Assembly (NCBI RefSeq): GCF_022138605.1
Contig: NZ_JACBFS010000001.1
Span: 806,001-870,000, forward strand
Direction of reading: 5' to 3'
DNA from: Xanthobacter sp. NM-25
Lineage (GTDB): Bacteria; Pseudomonadota; Alphaproteobacteria; Rhizobiales; Xanthobacteraceae
DNA length: 64,000 bases
The notes under the pieces were generated by a model. It was not told where the DNA came from. It worked only from the letters and a program-made list of their open reading frames with translations, and did no database searches. Made by a program: the position numbers and the translations under genes. This document shows, piece by piece, positions 1-8,631 of the stretch (position 1 is the stretch's first letter; every line of letters starts with the position of its first letter).

Positions 1-1440
1 GTTCCAGATGGCGGCGGCGTGGGAAAGGCCGTCCTGCACGGCGGTGGCGCCGGTGCCGTTGGCGGCGCACTCGAACGAGTTCACCGCATGGATCTCGTCA
101 TACTGGTTGAAACCACCGCCTTGCAGCCAGTTCGACGTATTGGCATTGCCGGCGTTCACCTCTTCCAAGTATCCGCGGCCGAAATAAGAGCGCGACAGGC
201 CGCGCCACAGGGCCGTCCAGGCCGAAACCAGGAAGTGCCAGGAATAGGAGAAAGCGACGCGCCGGTCGTCCGGGTTCATCCAGGTGCCCTTGGGCAGGCG
301 GAACTCGGTGCCATAGGCGGCGCCGTCATTGATCATCTCGGAGGGAATGAGGGTCTGGGTCATCATCACCCAGATGCCCGAGGTGAAGCTCACCTGGTGG
401 GCATTGTAGGTGTGCCAGCCCCACCGGCTCGCGCCCTCGAAATCGAGCCGCCAGGTGCCATCCTTGCGAATGGTCATCTCGCACGGCGCGTGCATGATGG
501 TGTCGATCTTGGCGAAGTCCGAGGGCACCCGCACATCGTCATGATTGTAGGGCACGTCGACGAAGCCCACCTGGCGATAGGTGCCGGGAATGGTCATGGC
601 CTTGATGCGGGCCTGCAGGCCCAGGCGGCCATGCTCCACCGCCTCATAGGCGAACTTCCAATAGGCCTCGATGCCTTCCTCGGCGATCACCTCTTCCACC
701 AGCTTGCGGATCATGTGGCAGCCGGCGACGCGGGTGCGCTCGTCCAGCATCCAGTAGCGGGTGGTGCGCACCATGCGCTGGCTCTCGTGCAGCCAGTCGC
801 GGAACAGTTCGTCATTGGCGCCGATCTTGCGGCAGGTGATGGAATAGCCATCGCCGAAGCGCTGCACCTGGCCGGTGGACATGGAGCCCGGGCCCACCGA
901 GCCGGTGTCGATGACGTGGGTGACGCCGCCCACCCAGCCGATCAGCTCCCCTTCCCAGAAGATGGGCACGATGGTGTGGATGTCGCACGGGTGGACGTTG
1001 CCGATGAGGCTGTCGTTGTTGCAGAAAATATCCTTGTCGGCGATGCCGGGATTGGCCTCCCAATTGTTCTCGATCATGTATTTGATGGCCGCACCCATGG
1101 TTCCCACATGGATGATGATGCCCGTTGAGGTCAGAATGCTGTCGCCCGCCGCGTTATAGAGGGTGAAGCACAGTTCGCCCTCCTGCTCCACGATGGGGGA
1201 GGCGGCGATCTTCTTCGCCGTCTCGCGCGCATCCACCACGCCGGCGCGCAGGCGGGAGAACAGCTTGTTGTAGAGAATGGGCTCGGCTTCCCGCAGATCC
1301 AGCTTCGTCAAACCGGCATAGCGACCGGTGGACTTGGTGGCCGCCATGAGGCGATCGCGGTGCTCCTTCAGCGTCTCACCCCCGCGCACGAGGCCGCGCG
1401 TGGCGCTCTGCAGGCTGGTCTGCTTCACATTGACGTTCAT
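1..1440 (-). CDS. acxB: Acetone carboxylase alpha subunit, N-terminal 480 residues (truncated by window edge)
   Basis: The reverse strand is open from an ATG at 1440 to the window edge, giving 480 codons with no stop. The family's alpha subunit is about 775 residues, so the C-terminal third is missing. The protein is of the hydantoinase B type. Together with AcxA and AcxC it carboxylates acetone to acetoacetate in the cytoplasm at the cost of ATP. Visible features include His150, Asp153 and His155 in the segment NVHPCDIHT, and His175 in VTHVID. These are good candidates for the metal ligands of this Mn-dependent subunit. The start is supported by GAGGA about 9 nt upstream. It lies downstream of acxA after a 272-nt spacer and presumably shares its promoter. 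acxC is expected next, outside the window. Identity rests on the family pattern and on the divergent acxR neighbour. Confidence 0.93.
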   Translation of the reverse strand, partial: MNVNVKQTSLQSATRGLVRGGETLKEHRDRLMAATKSTGRYAGLTKLDLREAEPILYNKLFSRLRAGVVDARETAKKIAASPIVEQEGELCFTLYNAAGDSILTSTGIIIHVGTMGAAIKYMIENNWEANPGIADKDIFCNNDSLIGNVHPCDIHTIVPIFWEGELIGWVGGVTHVIDTGSVGPGSMSTGQVQRFGDGYSITCRKIGANDELFRDWLHESQRMVRTTRYWMLDERTRVAGCHMIRKLVEEVIAEEGIEAYWKFAYEAVEHGRLGLQARIKAMTIPGTYRQVGFVDVPYNHDDVRVPSDFAKIDTIMHAPCEMTIRKDGTWRLDFEGASRWGWHTYNAHQVSFTSGIWVMMTQTLIPSEMINDGAAYGTEFRLPKGTWMNPDDRRVAFSYSWHFLVSAWTALWRGLSRSYFGRGYLEEVNAGNANTSNWLQGGGFNQYDEIHAVNSFECAANGTGATAVQDGLSHAAAIWN

Positions 1441-1535
1441 GGGTGCGTTTCCTCTTCAATTCTTTAGGTTTTGCAGTCCTGATGTCTTTGTCCCTGGCCT
1501 TTACTTCTCCGGAGCCTCCGGCCTCCTCGCGAAAG

Positions 1536-1570
1536 CCCTCTCCCGCGTGCGGGGGAGGGTTGGGAGGGGG
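1536..1570. repeat. GC-rich REP-like repeat, copy 1 (inverted partner at 1633-1670)
   Basis: The element begins CCCTCTCCCGC, has an internal palindrome (CTCTCCCGC against GCGGGGGAG) and ends in GGGAGGGGG. An inverted copy of nearly the same sequence lies 62 nt away. Such short CTCTCCCGC/GCGGGAGAG units are typical intergenic repeats in alphaproteobacteria. In the acxAB mRNA the two copies could pair into a long hairpin. Confidence 0.7.
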
Positions 1571-1632
1571 AAAGGGCGGCCTTTTTCCGGGAGCCACATC
1601 CGGCCGGGAGTGCCCGACCCTGGCGGCGCGAA

Positions 1633-1670
1633 CCCCCTCCCCGGCCCTCCCCTACAAGCGGGAGAGGGGG
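1633..1670. repeat. GC-rich REP-like repeat, copy 2 (inverted relative to 1536-1570)
   Basis: Read on the reverse strand it starts CCCCCTCTCCCGCTTGT and ends GGGGAGGGGG, matching copy 1 with a few changes and a small indel near the centre. It lies in the non-coding spacer between acxA and acxB. The rest of the 272-nt spacer holds only the ribosome-binding site of acxB. Confidence 0.7.
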
Positions 1671-1712
1671 CGGGCGCGGTGCCATCGACGGCGAGGCGGA
1701 ACCCGCCGGGCC

Positions 1713-3866
1713 TCACACCTCCTTCAGGTGGAACAGGCGGTGGCCGTCGAGCCAGGTCTCGAAACCGTCGGGCACCACGAAGGTGGTGGCGTCGGATTCG
1801 ATGATGGCGGGACCCATCACCCGATTGCCCGGGCGCAGGCTTTCCATCTTGTAGAGCTGCGCATCCACCCACTTCTTCTTGCGATAGAACTTGCGGGTGC
1901 CGATCTTGGCACTCTCCGGCGGGATCTCGCCTTCCTCCGGCTCCTTCGGAATCTTCGGCTTGGGGATCGGCACCATGCCGCGCATGATGGCGCCGGTGAC
2001 CGAATAGCCGAGCTCCGGCGAGCGGGCGGAGGCCGCATAGACCCGGCCATAGGTGGCGTTGAAGGCGTCCGTCAGCTGGTCCCAGTCGCTCGCCGAACCC
2101 GCCTGCTTCAGCGGGCTCTCGATCTCCAGATCGTTGAGCTGGCCGCGATACTGCATGCGGTAGCCGGGCTGAAGGGTCACCTGCTCGGGCGCATAGCCGT
2201 TGAGCTTGAACTCCTCCAGCACGTTGTGGGTCAATTCTTCCCACGCCGCCTGAAGCGTTTCGGCCGCCTTCACCTTGTCCGCCTCGGGCGCATCGGTGGG
2301 CATGTTGATGTCGAGGGACTTGTCGTAGCGATATTCGAAATCCGCGGCCGCGCAGCCGAAGGCGGAGAAGCCCGCCGCCCAGGCCGGCACGATCACATCC
2401 TCGAAGCCCAGGCCCTCCGTATAGCCATAGGTGTGCACCGGGCCGGCGCCGCCATAGGAAAAGCAGACGAAGCTCGCCGGCGAATAGCCCTTGCCGGAGA
2501 TCATGGAGCGCAAATAATCGCGCAGATCACTGTCGAGCAGCTCGATGACGCCGGCGGCGGCATCTTCCACCGTCAGGCCCAGCGGATCGGCGATCTGCGT
2601 CTTGATGGCATCCACCGCCCGCTGGCGATCGAGCTTGATGGCCCCACCCAGGAAGTTGTCGGGGTTGAGATAGCCGAGCACCACGTGGCAGTCGGACACC
2701 GACACCGTCTCGATGCCGCTATCCTTCCAGCACACCCCCACCCGGTAGCCGGCACTGTCCGGGCCGAGCTTGATGGCCTTGGTATAGGGATCGAGCCGGA
2801 TGAAGGAGCCGGCGCCAGCGCCCACGGAATCCATCGCCACCAGTGGCAAGGAGAGCACCAGACGGGCCATGTCCGGATCGTTCTTGATGGTCATCTCGCC
2901 TTGGGTGATGAGGGCCACGTCGAACGAGGTGCCGCCGATATCCGAGCAGGCGATGTTCTTGTAGCCCAGCACCTCGCCCAGATATTTCGCGCCGATCACT
3001 CCGCCGATGGGCCCCGACACGATGGTGCGCGCCAGCTCCTTCGCCTTCCAGGAGATGGTGCCGCCATGGGTCGCCATCACGCGGAAGTCGAACTTGGTGC
3101 CGCGATCCTTGAAGGCGGTGGAGATCTTGTTCAGCGTCTGCCGCGAGGGCTCGGCCGCATAGCCTTCCAGAATGGTGGTGTTGGTGCGGTGGGTCTCCTT
3201 GCGCACCGGATAGTAATCGGCCGAGGCGAACACCGGGATGGTCTTGCCGCTCTTCGCCACTTCCTCCAGCACGATGTCGCGCACCCGGCGTTCATGGGTG
3301 GGGTTCTTGTAGGAATGGAGCAGCGAGATGACGATGCCTTCCACATCGGCGGCGATCAGCTCGCGGGCGGCGGTGCGGGCGGTGTCCTCGCGCAGCGGGA
3401 TCACCTGCGTGCCCATCATGTCGGTGCGCTCGGTGACGCCGCGGGTGAGCTGGCGCGGCACCAGCGGGGGATCGTAGCGGTGGGTGTTGAGGTGGATGCG
3501 GTCCTCATAGGCATAGCCGAGGTGGCTCTGCACCGCGCGGCCCATGCGGTGGAAATCCTCCATGCCCTGGTTGACGATGAGGCCGCACTTCAGCCCCTTG
3601 CGCTGCACCACGCGGTTGAGCATGGCGGTGCCGGAATAGACGCCGGTCTGCAACTGGCCGAGGGCGTCGTGGAGCGACATGCCCCAATTGGCGAGCCCGT
3701 CCTCGGAGGAGGCGATGAGGCCGATGGATTCGTTCTGCGGCGTCGATTGCGCCTTGCCGACGACGAAGTCGCCCTCGGCATCCACGAAGAAGGTGTCCGT
3801 CATGGTGCCGCCGGCATCGATGCCGAGCACCTGGACGTTACGCAGAGTTCCCACGGGCACGTTCAC
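1713..3866 (-). CDS. acxA: Acetone carboxylase beta subunit
   Basis: The 717-residue protein is of the hydantoinase A / N-methylhydantoinase type. The N-terminal GIDAGGTMTDTFF motif is the phosphate-binding loop of the ASKHA-like nucleotide fold. A second glycine-rich loop occurs as SDIGGTSFDVAL in the middle of the protein. In acetone carboxylase this subunit handles ATP-dependent activation of substrate, with AcxB and AcxC completing an alpha2-beta2-gamma2 enzyme. The length fits the Xanthobacter beta subunit as I remember it. The start is a GTG at 3866 with GGGAGG 8 nt upstream. It is the first gene of the leftward acx operon. A sigma-54 promoter lies about 60-75 nt upstream, and the activator gene acxR is divergent. 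Confidence 0.95.
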   Translation of the reverse strand: MNVPVGTLRNVQVLGIDAGGTMTDTFFVDAEGDFVVGKAQSTPQNESIGLIASSEDGLANWGMSLHDALGQLQTGVYSGTAMLNRVVQRKGLKCGLIVNQGMEDFHRMGRAVQSHLGYAYEDRIHLNTHRYDPPLVPRQLTRGVTERTDMMGTQVIPLREDTARTAARELIAADVEGIVISLLHSYKNPTHERRVRDIVLEEVAKSGKTIPVFASADYYPVRKETHRTNTTILEGYAAEPSRQTLNKISTAFKDRGTKFDFRVMATHGGTISWKAKELARTIVSGPIGGVIGAKYLGEVLGYKNIACSDIGGTSFDVALITQGEMTIKNDPDMARLVLSLPLVAMDSVGAGAGSFIRLDPYTKAIKLGPDSAGYRVGVCWKDSGIETVSVSDCHVVLGYLNPDNFLGGAIKLDRQRAVDAIKTQIADPLGLTVEDAAAGVIELLDSDLRDYLRSMISGKGYSPASFVCFSYGGAGPVHTYGYTEGLGFEDVIVPAWAAGFSAFGCAAADFEYRYDKSLDINMPTDAPEADKVKAAETLQAAWEELTHNVLEEFKLNGYAPEQVTLQPGYRMQYRGQLNDLEIESPLKQAGSASDWDQLTDAFNATYGRVYAASARSPELGYSVTGAIMRGMVPIPKPKIPKEPEEGEIPPESAKIGTRKFYRKKKWVDAQLYKMESLRPGNRVMGPAIIESDATTFVVPDGFETWLDGHRLFHLKEV

Positions 3867-3927
3867 GTGTTGATCCTCCCTTTGTCAGGCCGGCCTCAAG
3901 CTGGGTCCGGTTCCGCAAGAAAAGGTC

Positions 3928-3942
3928 GCGAGGATCGTGCCA
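3928..3942 (-). promoter_or_regulatory. Sigma-54 (-24/-12) promoter of the acx operon
   Basis: The reverse strand reads TGGCACGATCCTCGC, against the RpoN consensus TGGCACG-N4-TTGC. The GG and GC dinucleotides have the correct 10-nt spacing and only one core position differs. The inferred transcription start is near 3916, giving a 5' leader of about 50 nt before the acxA GTG. The neighbouring acxR encodes a sigma-54 activator, which supports the assignment. Confidence 0.85.
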
Positions 3943-4018
3943 ATTCTGTAATTCTGATCGAAATCCCGTCATTTCAAGCTGTTAATTCGACAGGTCAGCA
4001 ATCATTCCCGGTGATGAC

Positions 4019-4035
4019 TGTCCGAGTTTCGGACA
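4019..4035. promoter_or_regulatory. Palindromic upstream activating site, likely AcxR-binding
   Basis: TGTCCGA-GTT-TCGGACA is a perfect 7+3+7 palindrome centred about 110 bp upstream of the inferred acx start, the usual distance for an enhancer-binding protein. A weaker related site follows at 4042-4063 (GTCCG, 12 nt, CGGAC), nested in GTGTC...GACAC arms at 4037-4065. The assignment to AcxR is inferred from position only. Confidence 0.7.
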
Positions 4036-4291
4036 AGTGTCGTCCGAACACCGCGCACCGGACACCAACTCTTGCCGGCCCCTGCGGCTGCACTTGTGCT
4101 CAATGGGTCCATGGGCCTATCCTTCATGGCAAGTCGATCGCCGCAGCACGCGGACAGAATGCGACAGTGAAGGGAGAAACCGCCATCGTTCGGGCGGCGC
4201 CACGCCAGCACACCAGCTGCCCCCACGATGGCCAACGGCCTTGAGGCGACGCGCCCGGGACAACGCGCCGCCGGCCGGGAGGACATTGCCG

Positions 4292-6268
4292 GTGACACGT
4301 GTCGAGATGGCTATGGACAACATGGCTGTGGGCAGCCCTGCGGCGACGGCCACACGCCTCGTCGCCGGCGCCGACATCAAGCGCGCCTGGGAAGCCTTCC
4401 ACCAGGATGGCATTGCCCCGCCGTTCGTGCGGCCGGCGGTGGTGGCCTCCTGGCAGCGCTCCCGCGCCCACCGCATCACCGCCGCCCGCGCCGAAGCGCC
4501 GCTGGTGAGCGAGGCGGAGCTGCATTGCCGCCGCCAGCAGAACCTGCGCCTCATCCACGCCGCCCGCCCAGCCATGGAGGAGGCGCGCGCCCTGCTCGCC
4601 GATGCCCATTCCATGCTGGTGCTGGCCGATCCCGCCGGCACCATCTTGGAGACCGAGGGGGACGCCCGGGCGGTGGATACGGGCCACGAGGTGAAGCTGC
4701 AGCGCGGCGGCATCTGGCGCGAGGCGGAAATCGGCACCAATGCCATCGGCACGGCGCTCGCCGGCCGCCGCCCGGTGCAGATCCATGCGGACGAGCATTT
4801 CTGCGCCGCCGTGCAGCGCTGGACCTGCGCCGCAGCGCCGGTGCTGCACCCCACGGAAGGCACGGTGCTGGGCGCGGTCGACATCTCCGGCTTCACCGAC
4901 ACCTTCAACCCGCAGAATCTGGCCCATGCGGTGGCCCTCGCCCACCAGATCGAGGCCATCCTCGGCCGCCGCATCGCCGGCGAGCACGACCGGGTGCTGC
5001 GCCATTTCCTGGGCAAGCGCGCACTGTGGCTGAGCGAGGAGATCATCGCCTTCAGCCGCTCCGGCGCCCTCATCTTCTCCACCGACCGGGCCCTGAAGGA
5101 GCTGGTGCGCCGCAATGATGCGGTGCTGGCCGACGGCCGGCTGATGCCGGTGCGGGAGACCGAGCCGGAGGCCTGGGCTCACAAGATCGCCGAGCTTCTG
5201 CCCGGCGCCAGCCTGGAGGTGGTGAAGGAGGACGGCGAGGAGATCGGCGGCGTGCTGGTGCTGCATGCACCGCGCCGCGCCCGTGGCGGCGGCCAGGGGC
5301 CGGCGCTTGGCGGCGAGGCGCCGCTCAGCTTCGAAGCCATCATCGGCGAAAGCCCGGCCCTGCGGGCGGCGCGCGATCAGGCCCGGCGCATGTCCGAAAG
5401 CGGCGTTCCGGTGCTGCTGGAGGGGGAGACCGGGGTCGGCAAGGAGGTGTTCGCCCGCGCCATCCACGGCGGGCGCGAGCCCGCCGGGCCGTTCGTGCCG
5501 GTCAATTGCGGCGGCCTGCCGCGCGATCTCATCGCCTCCGAATTGTTCGGCTATGAGAAGGGTGCCTTCACCGGCGCCGATGCCGGCGGGCGCGCCGGCA
5601 AGGTGGAGGCGGCCGATGGCGGCGTGCTCTGCCTCGACGAGATCGGCGAGATGCCGCTGGAGCTGCAATCCTATCTGCTGCGGGTGCTGGAAGACGGGGT
5701 GGTCTATCGGGTCGGCGGCCACGGGGCGCGGCGGGTGAACCTGCGCCTCGTGTCCATGACCAACCGCGATCTGTCCGCCGAAGTGGCCGCCGGGCGGTTC
5801 CGGCGCGATCTCTATTACCGCATCGCCGCCCTGCGCCTCGCCATTCCGCCGTTGCGGGAGCGGGGCGACGACATCCTGCTGCTGATGGAGCATTATGCCC
5901 GCGCCGCCGCCGTGCAGGCCGGCCGCGCCACCCCGCGCTTCACCCCCGCCGCCTTGGATGCCCTGAAGTCCCACGCCTGGCCGGGCAATGTGCGCGAGCT
6001 GCGCAACGTGGCCGACATGCTGGTGGCCCTCACGCCCCCCGGCGCGGCCATCACTGTGGAGGACCTGCCCGCCGACATCCGCGCGGGCGCCGCCCCGGTG
6101 GCGGACGGCGGCGGCGACCTCAAGTCGCTGGAGCGCTCCGCCATCCTGGCGGCAGTGGAAGCGGCGGGCGGCAACCTCTCCAAGGCCGCCAAGGCCCTCG
6201 GCATCGCCCGCTCCACCCTCTATCTGCGGCTGGCCGCCCTGGAACGCGGCGCCGGACCGCGTCCATGA
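4292..6268 (+). CDS. acxR: Sigma-54-dependent activator of acetone metabolism (AcoR-like)
   Basis: This 658-residue enhancer-binding protein has the AcoR layout. The N-terminal half carries a GAF-type sensor region (segments such as EIGTNAIGTAL and FCAAVQRWTCAAAPV). A central AAA+ domain has the Walker A loop GETGVGK near residue 380 and the sigma-54 contact loop GAFTGA near 425. A C-terminal Fis-type helix-turn-helix (NLSKAAKALGIARSTLYLRL) follows. I chose the GTG at 4292 because GGGAGG lies 9 nt upstream; the frame stays open upstream to about 4037, but that part looks non-coding. The ATG at 4307 is an alternative. It is divergent from acxA and probably activates that operon when acetone, isopropanol or a metabolite is present. 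Confidence 0.9.
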   Translation: MTRVEMAMDNMAVGSPAATATRLVAGADIKRAWEAFHQDGIAPPFVRPAVVASWQRSRAHRITAARAEAPLVSEAELHCRRQQNLRLIHAARPAMEEARALLADAHSMLVLADPAGTILETEGDARAVDTGHEVKLQRGGIWREAEIGTNAIGTALAGRRPVQIHADEHFCAAVQRWTCAAAPVLHPTEGTVLGAVDISGFTDTFNPQNLAHAVALAHQIEAILGRRIAGEHDRVLRHFLGKRALWLSEEIIAFSRSGALIFSTDRALKELVRRNDAVLADGRLMPVRETEPEAWAHKIAELLPGASLEVVKEDGEEIGGVLVLHAPRRARGGGQGPALGGEAPLSFEAIIGESPALRAARDQARRMSESGVPVLLEGETGVGKEVFARAIHGGREPAGPFVPVNCGGLPRDLIASELFGYEKGAFTGADAGGRAGKVEAADGGVLCLDEIGEMPLELQSYLLRVLEDGVVYRVGGHGARRVNLRLVSMTNRDLSAEVAAGRFRRDLYYRIAALRLAIPPLRERGDDILLLMEHYARAAAVQAGRATPRFTPAALDALKSHAWPGNVRELRNVADMLVALTPPGAAITVEDLPADIRAGAAPVADGGGDLKSLERSAILAAVEAAGGNLSKAAKALGIARSTLYLRLAALERGAGPRP

Positions 6269-6322
6269 AACGACCCTTCGGCAGCATGGCCGCGCGCGAA
6301 GGGCGGGCGCCGTCACCCGTCG

Positions 6323-6338
6323 CGCAAGCGGGAGAGGG
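6323..6338. repeat. Partial copy of the acx REP-like repeat
   Basis: CGCAAGCGGGAGAGGG matches one half of the repeat found at 1633-1670 (ACAAGCGGGAGAGGGG). It lies in the 200-nt spacer after acxR. Also in this spacer, CCCTTCG at about 6269-6276 and CGAAGGG near 6297 could pair as a hairpin ending acxR transcription, without a clear T-tract. Confidence 0.5.
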
Positions 6339-6475
6339 AGCGTTTCCACCAGCTGAACGTAGATCGGGCTGGCCGCGAGGGCGTGCGGCGGGACAGCACG
6401 CTTTCCGCGGTTGCGTGATGGGGCGATTGATCTAGGCTCGCGGCCAAAGACCGGACCCGAGCAAGGATGCCCCAA

Positions 6476-7033
6476 ATGTCTCAGCCTTCCGCCACCCCCG
6501 CGCTGGAACAGATCCCCGTGACCCGCATCGACGGCACGCCCGCCACCCTCGGTGATTTCCACGGCACCGTGCGCCTGGTGGTGAATGTCGCGTCCAAATG
6601 CGGCCTCACCCCGCAATATGAGGCGCTGCAGGCCCTTTATGCCGCGCGCCACGGCGATGGGCTGGAGATTCTCGGCTTTCCCGCCAACAATTTCGGCGCC
6701 CAGGAACCGGGTACCGAGGCCGAGATCTCCAGCTTCTGCTCCACCACCTATGGCGTCACCTTCCCCATGTTCGCCAAGATCTCGGTGAAGGGCGCCGATC
6801 GCCACCCGCTTTATGACGCGCTGGTGGCCGCCCAGCCGGAGGCGGTGGGCGCTGACGGCATGCGTGCGCGCCTTGCCAAGCATGGGGTGAATGCGGCGCC
6901 GAGCGACGTTCTGTGGAATTTCGAGAAGTTCGTGGTGGGGCGCGACGGCACCGTCATCGCCCGCTTCTCCCCCGACGTGACGCCGGATGATCCGCGCCTG
7001 ACCCAGGTGCTCGACAGCGCCCTCGCCGCCTGA
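6476..7033 (+). CDS. Glutathione peroxidase family protein
   Basis: The 185-residue thiol peroxidase has a thioredoxin-like fold. The peroxidatic Cys42 lies in NVASKCGLTPQY, so this is a Cys-type and not a selenocysteine enzyme. The family motifs FPANNFGAQEPG (Gln) and LWNFEKFVVGRDG (Trp-Asn) complete the catalytic tetrad. It reduces hydroperoxides in the cytoplasm using glutathione or thioredoxin. An ATG at 6467 is also in frame, but the AAGGA at 6463-6467 is correctly spaced for the ATG at 6476. It is monocistronic, between acxR and a convergent amidase gene, and has no visible link to either. Confidence 0.92.
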   Translation: MSQPSATPALEQIPVTRIDGTPATLGDFHGTVRLVVNVASKCGLTPQYEALQALYAARHGDGLEILGFPANNFGAQEPGTEAEISSFCSTTYGVTFPMFAKISVKGADRHPLYDALVAAQPEAVGADGMRARLAKHGVNAAPSDVLWNFEKFVVGRDGTVIARFSPDVTPDDPRLTQVLDSALAA

Positions 7034-7045
7034 ATCAGACGGCCG

Positions 7046-7093
7046 GGCCAGACGAGCCCGCCCGGCGGCGCAACGCGCGCGCCGGGTCTGGCC
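7046..7093. terminator. Possible bidirectional hairpin between convergent genes
   Basis: GGCCAGAC at 7046-7053 pairs perfectly with GTCTGGCC at 7086-7093 around a GC-rich loop. It lies between the ends of the peroxidase and amidase genes. No T-tract follows on either strand, so it is a weak terminator call. Confidence 0.4.
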
Positions 7094-7121
7094 AGATCAG
7101 CCATGGACACTGGCGCCGCGC

Positions 7122-8339
7122 TCACGCGCCTTCGGGCGCGCACAAAGCGGCGGCCAGTTCCACCAGTTCCAGATCGCTGCCGCGCCGGCCCACCAAAGAC
7201 AGGCCGATGGGCACGCCATCCACCTCGGCCAGTGGCATGGACACCTGCGGCAGGCCGGCAAGGCCGGCGGTGCACAAGAGGTTCATGGCGAGGTGGCGAT
7301 AGGTCACCTCCGTATCCGCCGCCGCCGAGCCGCGCAGGGGCGCCACCCGCGGGGTGGAGGGCAGCACCATCACCGTGCCGGGGGGCAGCAGCGCGCGGGT
7401 GCGCTCCACCACCGCCTGGCGCATCACCTGCGCCGCTTCCACCTCGGCCGGGTCCTGGCGGGCGGCCGCGGCGAAGCGATCGGCCACCCCGGGCCCGAAG
7501 GTGGGCTGCACCGCTTCCACCCAGGCGCCGACGCTCTGCCAGATCTCCGCCGCCTGCAGCGCGCGGAACGCCGCCGACCAGCGGGCGAGGCCATCCTGCG
7601 CCAGCACGGTCTCCTGCGCCGGCCCCACCCGCGCTTCCACCTTGGCGACAGCCGGCATCAGCGCGGCGCGCACGTCATCCCCGAGCAGGGCGAAGGCATC
7701 GGCCGGAAACACCAGCCGGGTGGGGCGCGGCGCCGGACCATTGTCCTGCAGCAGCACCCGCGCCACCTTCACGAACACCTGCGGATCGCGGGCTATGAAG
7801 CCCACGCAATCGAAGCTCGGCGCGAACGGGGCGATGCCATCGGGCGAAATGCGATCGTGGGTGGGGCGCAGGCCGAGGAGGCCGCAATAGCTGGAGGGCA
7901 CCCGCACCGAGCCGCCGCAATCGGAGCCGAGGGCGAAATCCACCCGGCCCGCCGCCACCACCGACGCCGAGCCAGAGGAGGAGCCGCCGGGCACCCGATC
8001 CGGCGCGGCGCTGTTGAGCGGCGTGCCATAGTGAAAATTCTCGCCGGTGAGCGAATAGGCCAGCTCATCGGAAATGGTCTTGCCCTCCACATCGGCTCCG
8101 GCCTCCAGAAGCCGCGCCACTGCCCAGGCGTGGTTGAGGGCGGGCGCGTGGGTGCGCGCCCATTCTGGATGGCCATTGCCGGTCACCACCCCCTTCACGT
8201 CCAGAACATCCTTCACCGCGAAGCGCAGGCCCGACAGCGGACCGCCGGGACGGCCGGCCACATGGACGCGGGGACCCGGCACATAGGCGCCGAGATCATC
8301 AACAGTGGGGGAGGAAGACGAAGTGTGCGGAGCGGACAT
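7122..8339 (-). CDS. Amidase signature family hydrolase
   Basis: The 405-residue amidase has the Ser-cisSer-Lys triad of the family. Lys43 lies in RFAVKDVLD, the serine-rich stretch GGSSSGSAS is at about 118-126, and the nucleophile Ser144 is in GSDCGGSVRVPSS. It should hydrolyse a small amide or ureido compound to acid plus ammonia. The substrate cannot be read from the sequence. The ATG at 8339 has GAGG 6 nt upstream; the open frame runs further to 8642, but that stretch overlaps the divergent tetR promoter. The divergent TetR gene and the downstream catabolic cluster suggest a role in using a nitrogen-containing substrate. Confidence 0.9.
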   Translation of the reverse strand: MSAPHTSSSSPTVDDLGAYVPGPRVHVAGRPGGPLSGLRFAVKDVLDVKGVVTGNGHPEWARTHAPALNHAWAVARLLEAGADVEGKTISDELAYSLTGENFHYGTPLNSAAPDRVPGGSSSGSASVVAAGRVDFALGSDCGGSVRVPSSYCGLLGLRPTHDRISPDGIAPFAPSFDCVGFIARDPQVFVKVARVLLQDNGPAPRPTRLVFPADAFALLGDDVRAALMPAVAKVEARVGPAQETVLAQDGLARWSAAFRALQAAEIWQSVGAWVEAVQPTFGPGVADRFAAAARQDPAEVEAAQVMRQAVVERTRALLPPGTVMVLPSTPRVAPLRGSAAADTEVTYRHLAMNLLCTAGLAGLPQVSMPLAEVDGVPIGLSLVGRRGSDLELVELAAALCAPEGA

Positions 8340-8518
8340 GACGGCCTCGACTGGAGCAACGCGACTTTGAAGACGGCGGGGACTTGCGGCCCGTCTGGAG
8401 ACGGAGCCGGACGGCAGATCTGCGGACGGCACGCCCGGGCCTGCCCCGGGACCGCCGGACGACACGAAGCCCCCTTGCTGTGAACGGTGCGAAACGTTGA
8501 AGGTCATCACAGGGGATA

Positions 8519-8545
8519 GCATGTAAGTAAAATTTTGCATATAAG
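8519..8545. promoter_or_regulatory. Direct repeats GCATRTAAG in the amidase/tetR divergent region
   Basis: GCATGTAAG (8519-8527) and GCATATAAG (8537-8545) are repeated 18 bp apart in a locally AT-rich patch between the amidase and tetR genes. The position suits a regulator site or overlapping promoters. No function is proven. Confidence 0.35.
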
Positions 8546-8631
8546 CGAAAACGCCGGCAGAATGGCGTTGAGAGCGACCCGGCAGACCGGTGCGACGGCC
8601 TCTCACCGCCTTTCCACGCGCGGAGACACGT

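Noticed and set aside
19..1128. Long rightward open frame overlapping acxB
   Set aside because: It is His/Ala/Gly-rich, typical of a shadow frame in GC-rich DNA. The reverse strand encodes a continuous acetone carboxylase alpha subunit with family motifs.
1443..4244. 933-codon rightward open frame opposite acxA
   Set aside because: Its translation has the composition of an antisense shadow, and acxA on the other strand is unmistakable.
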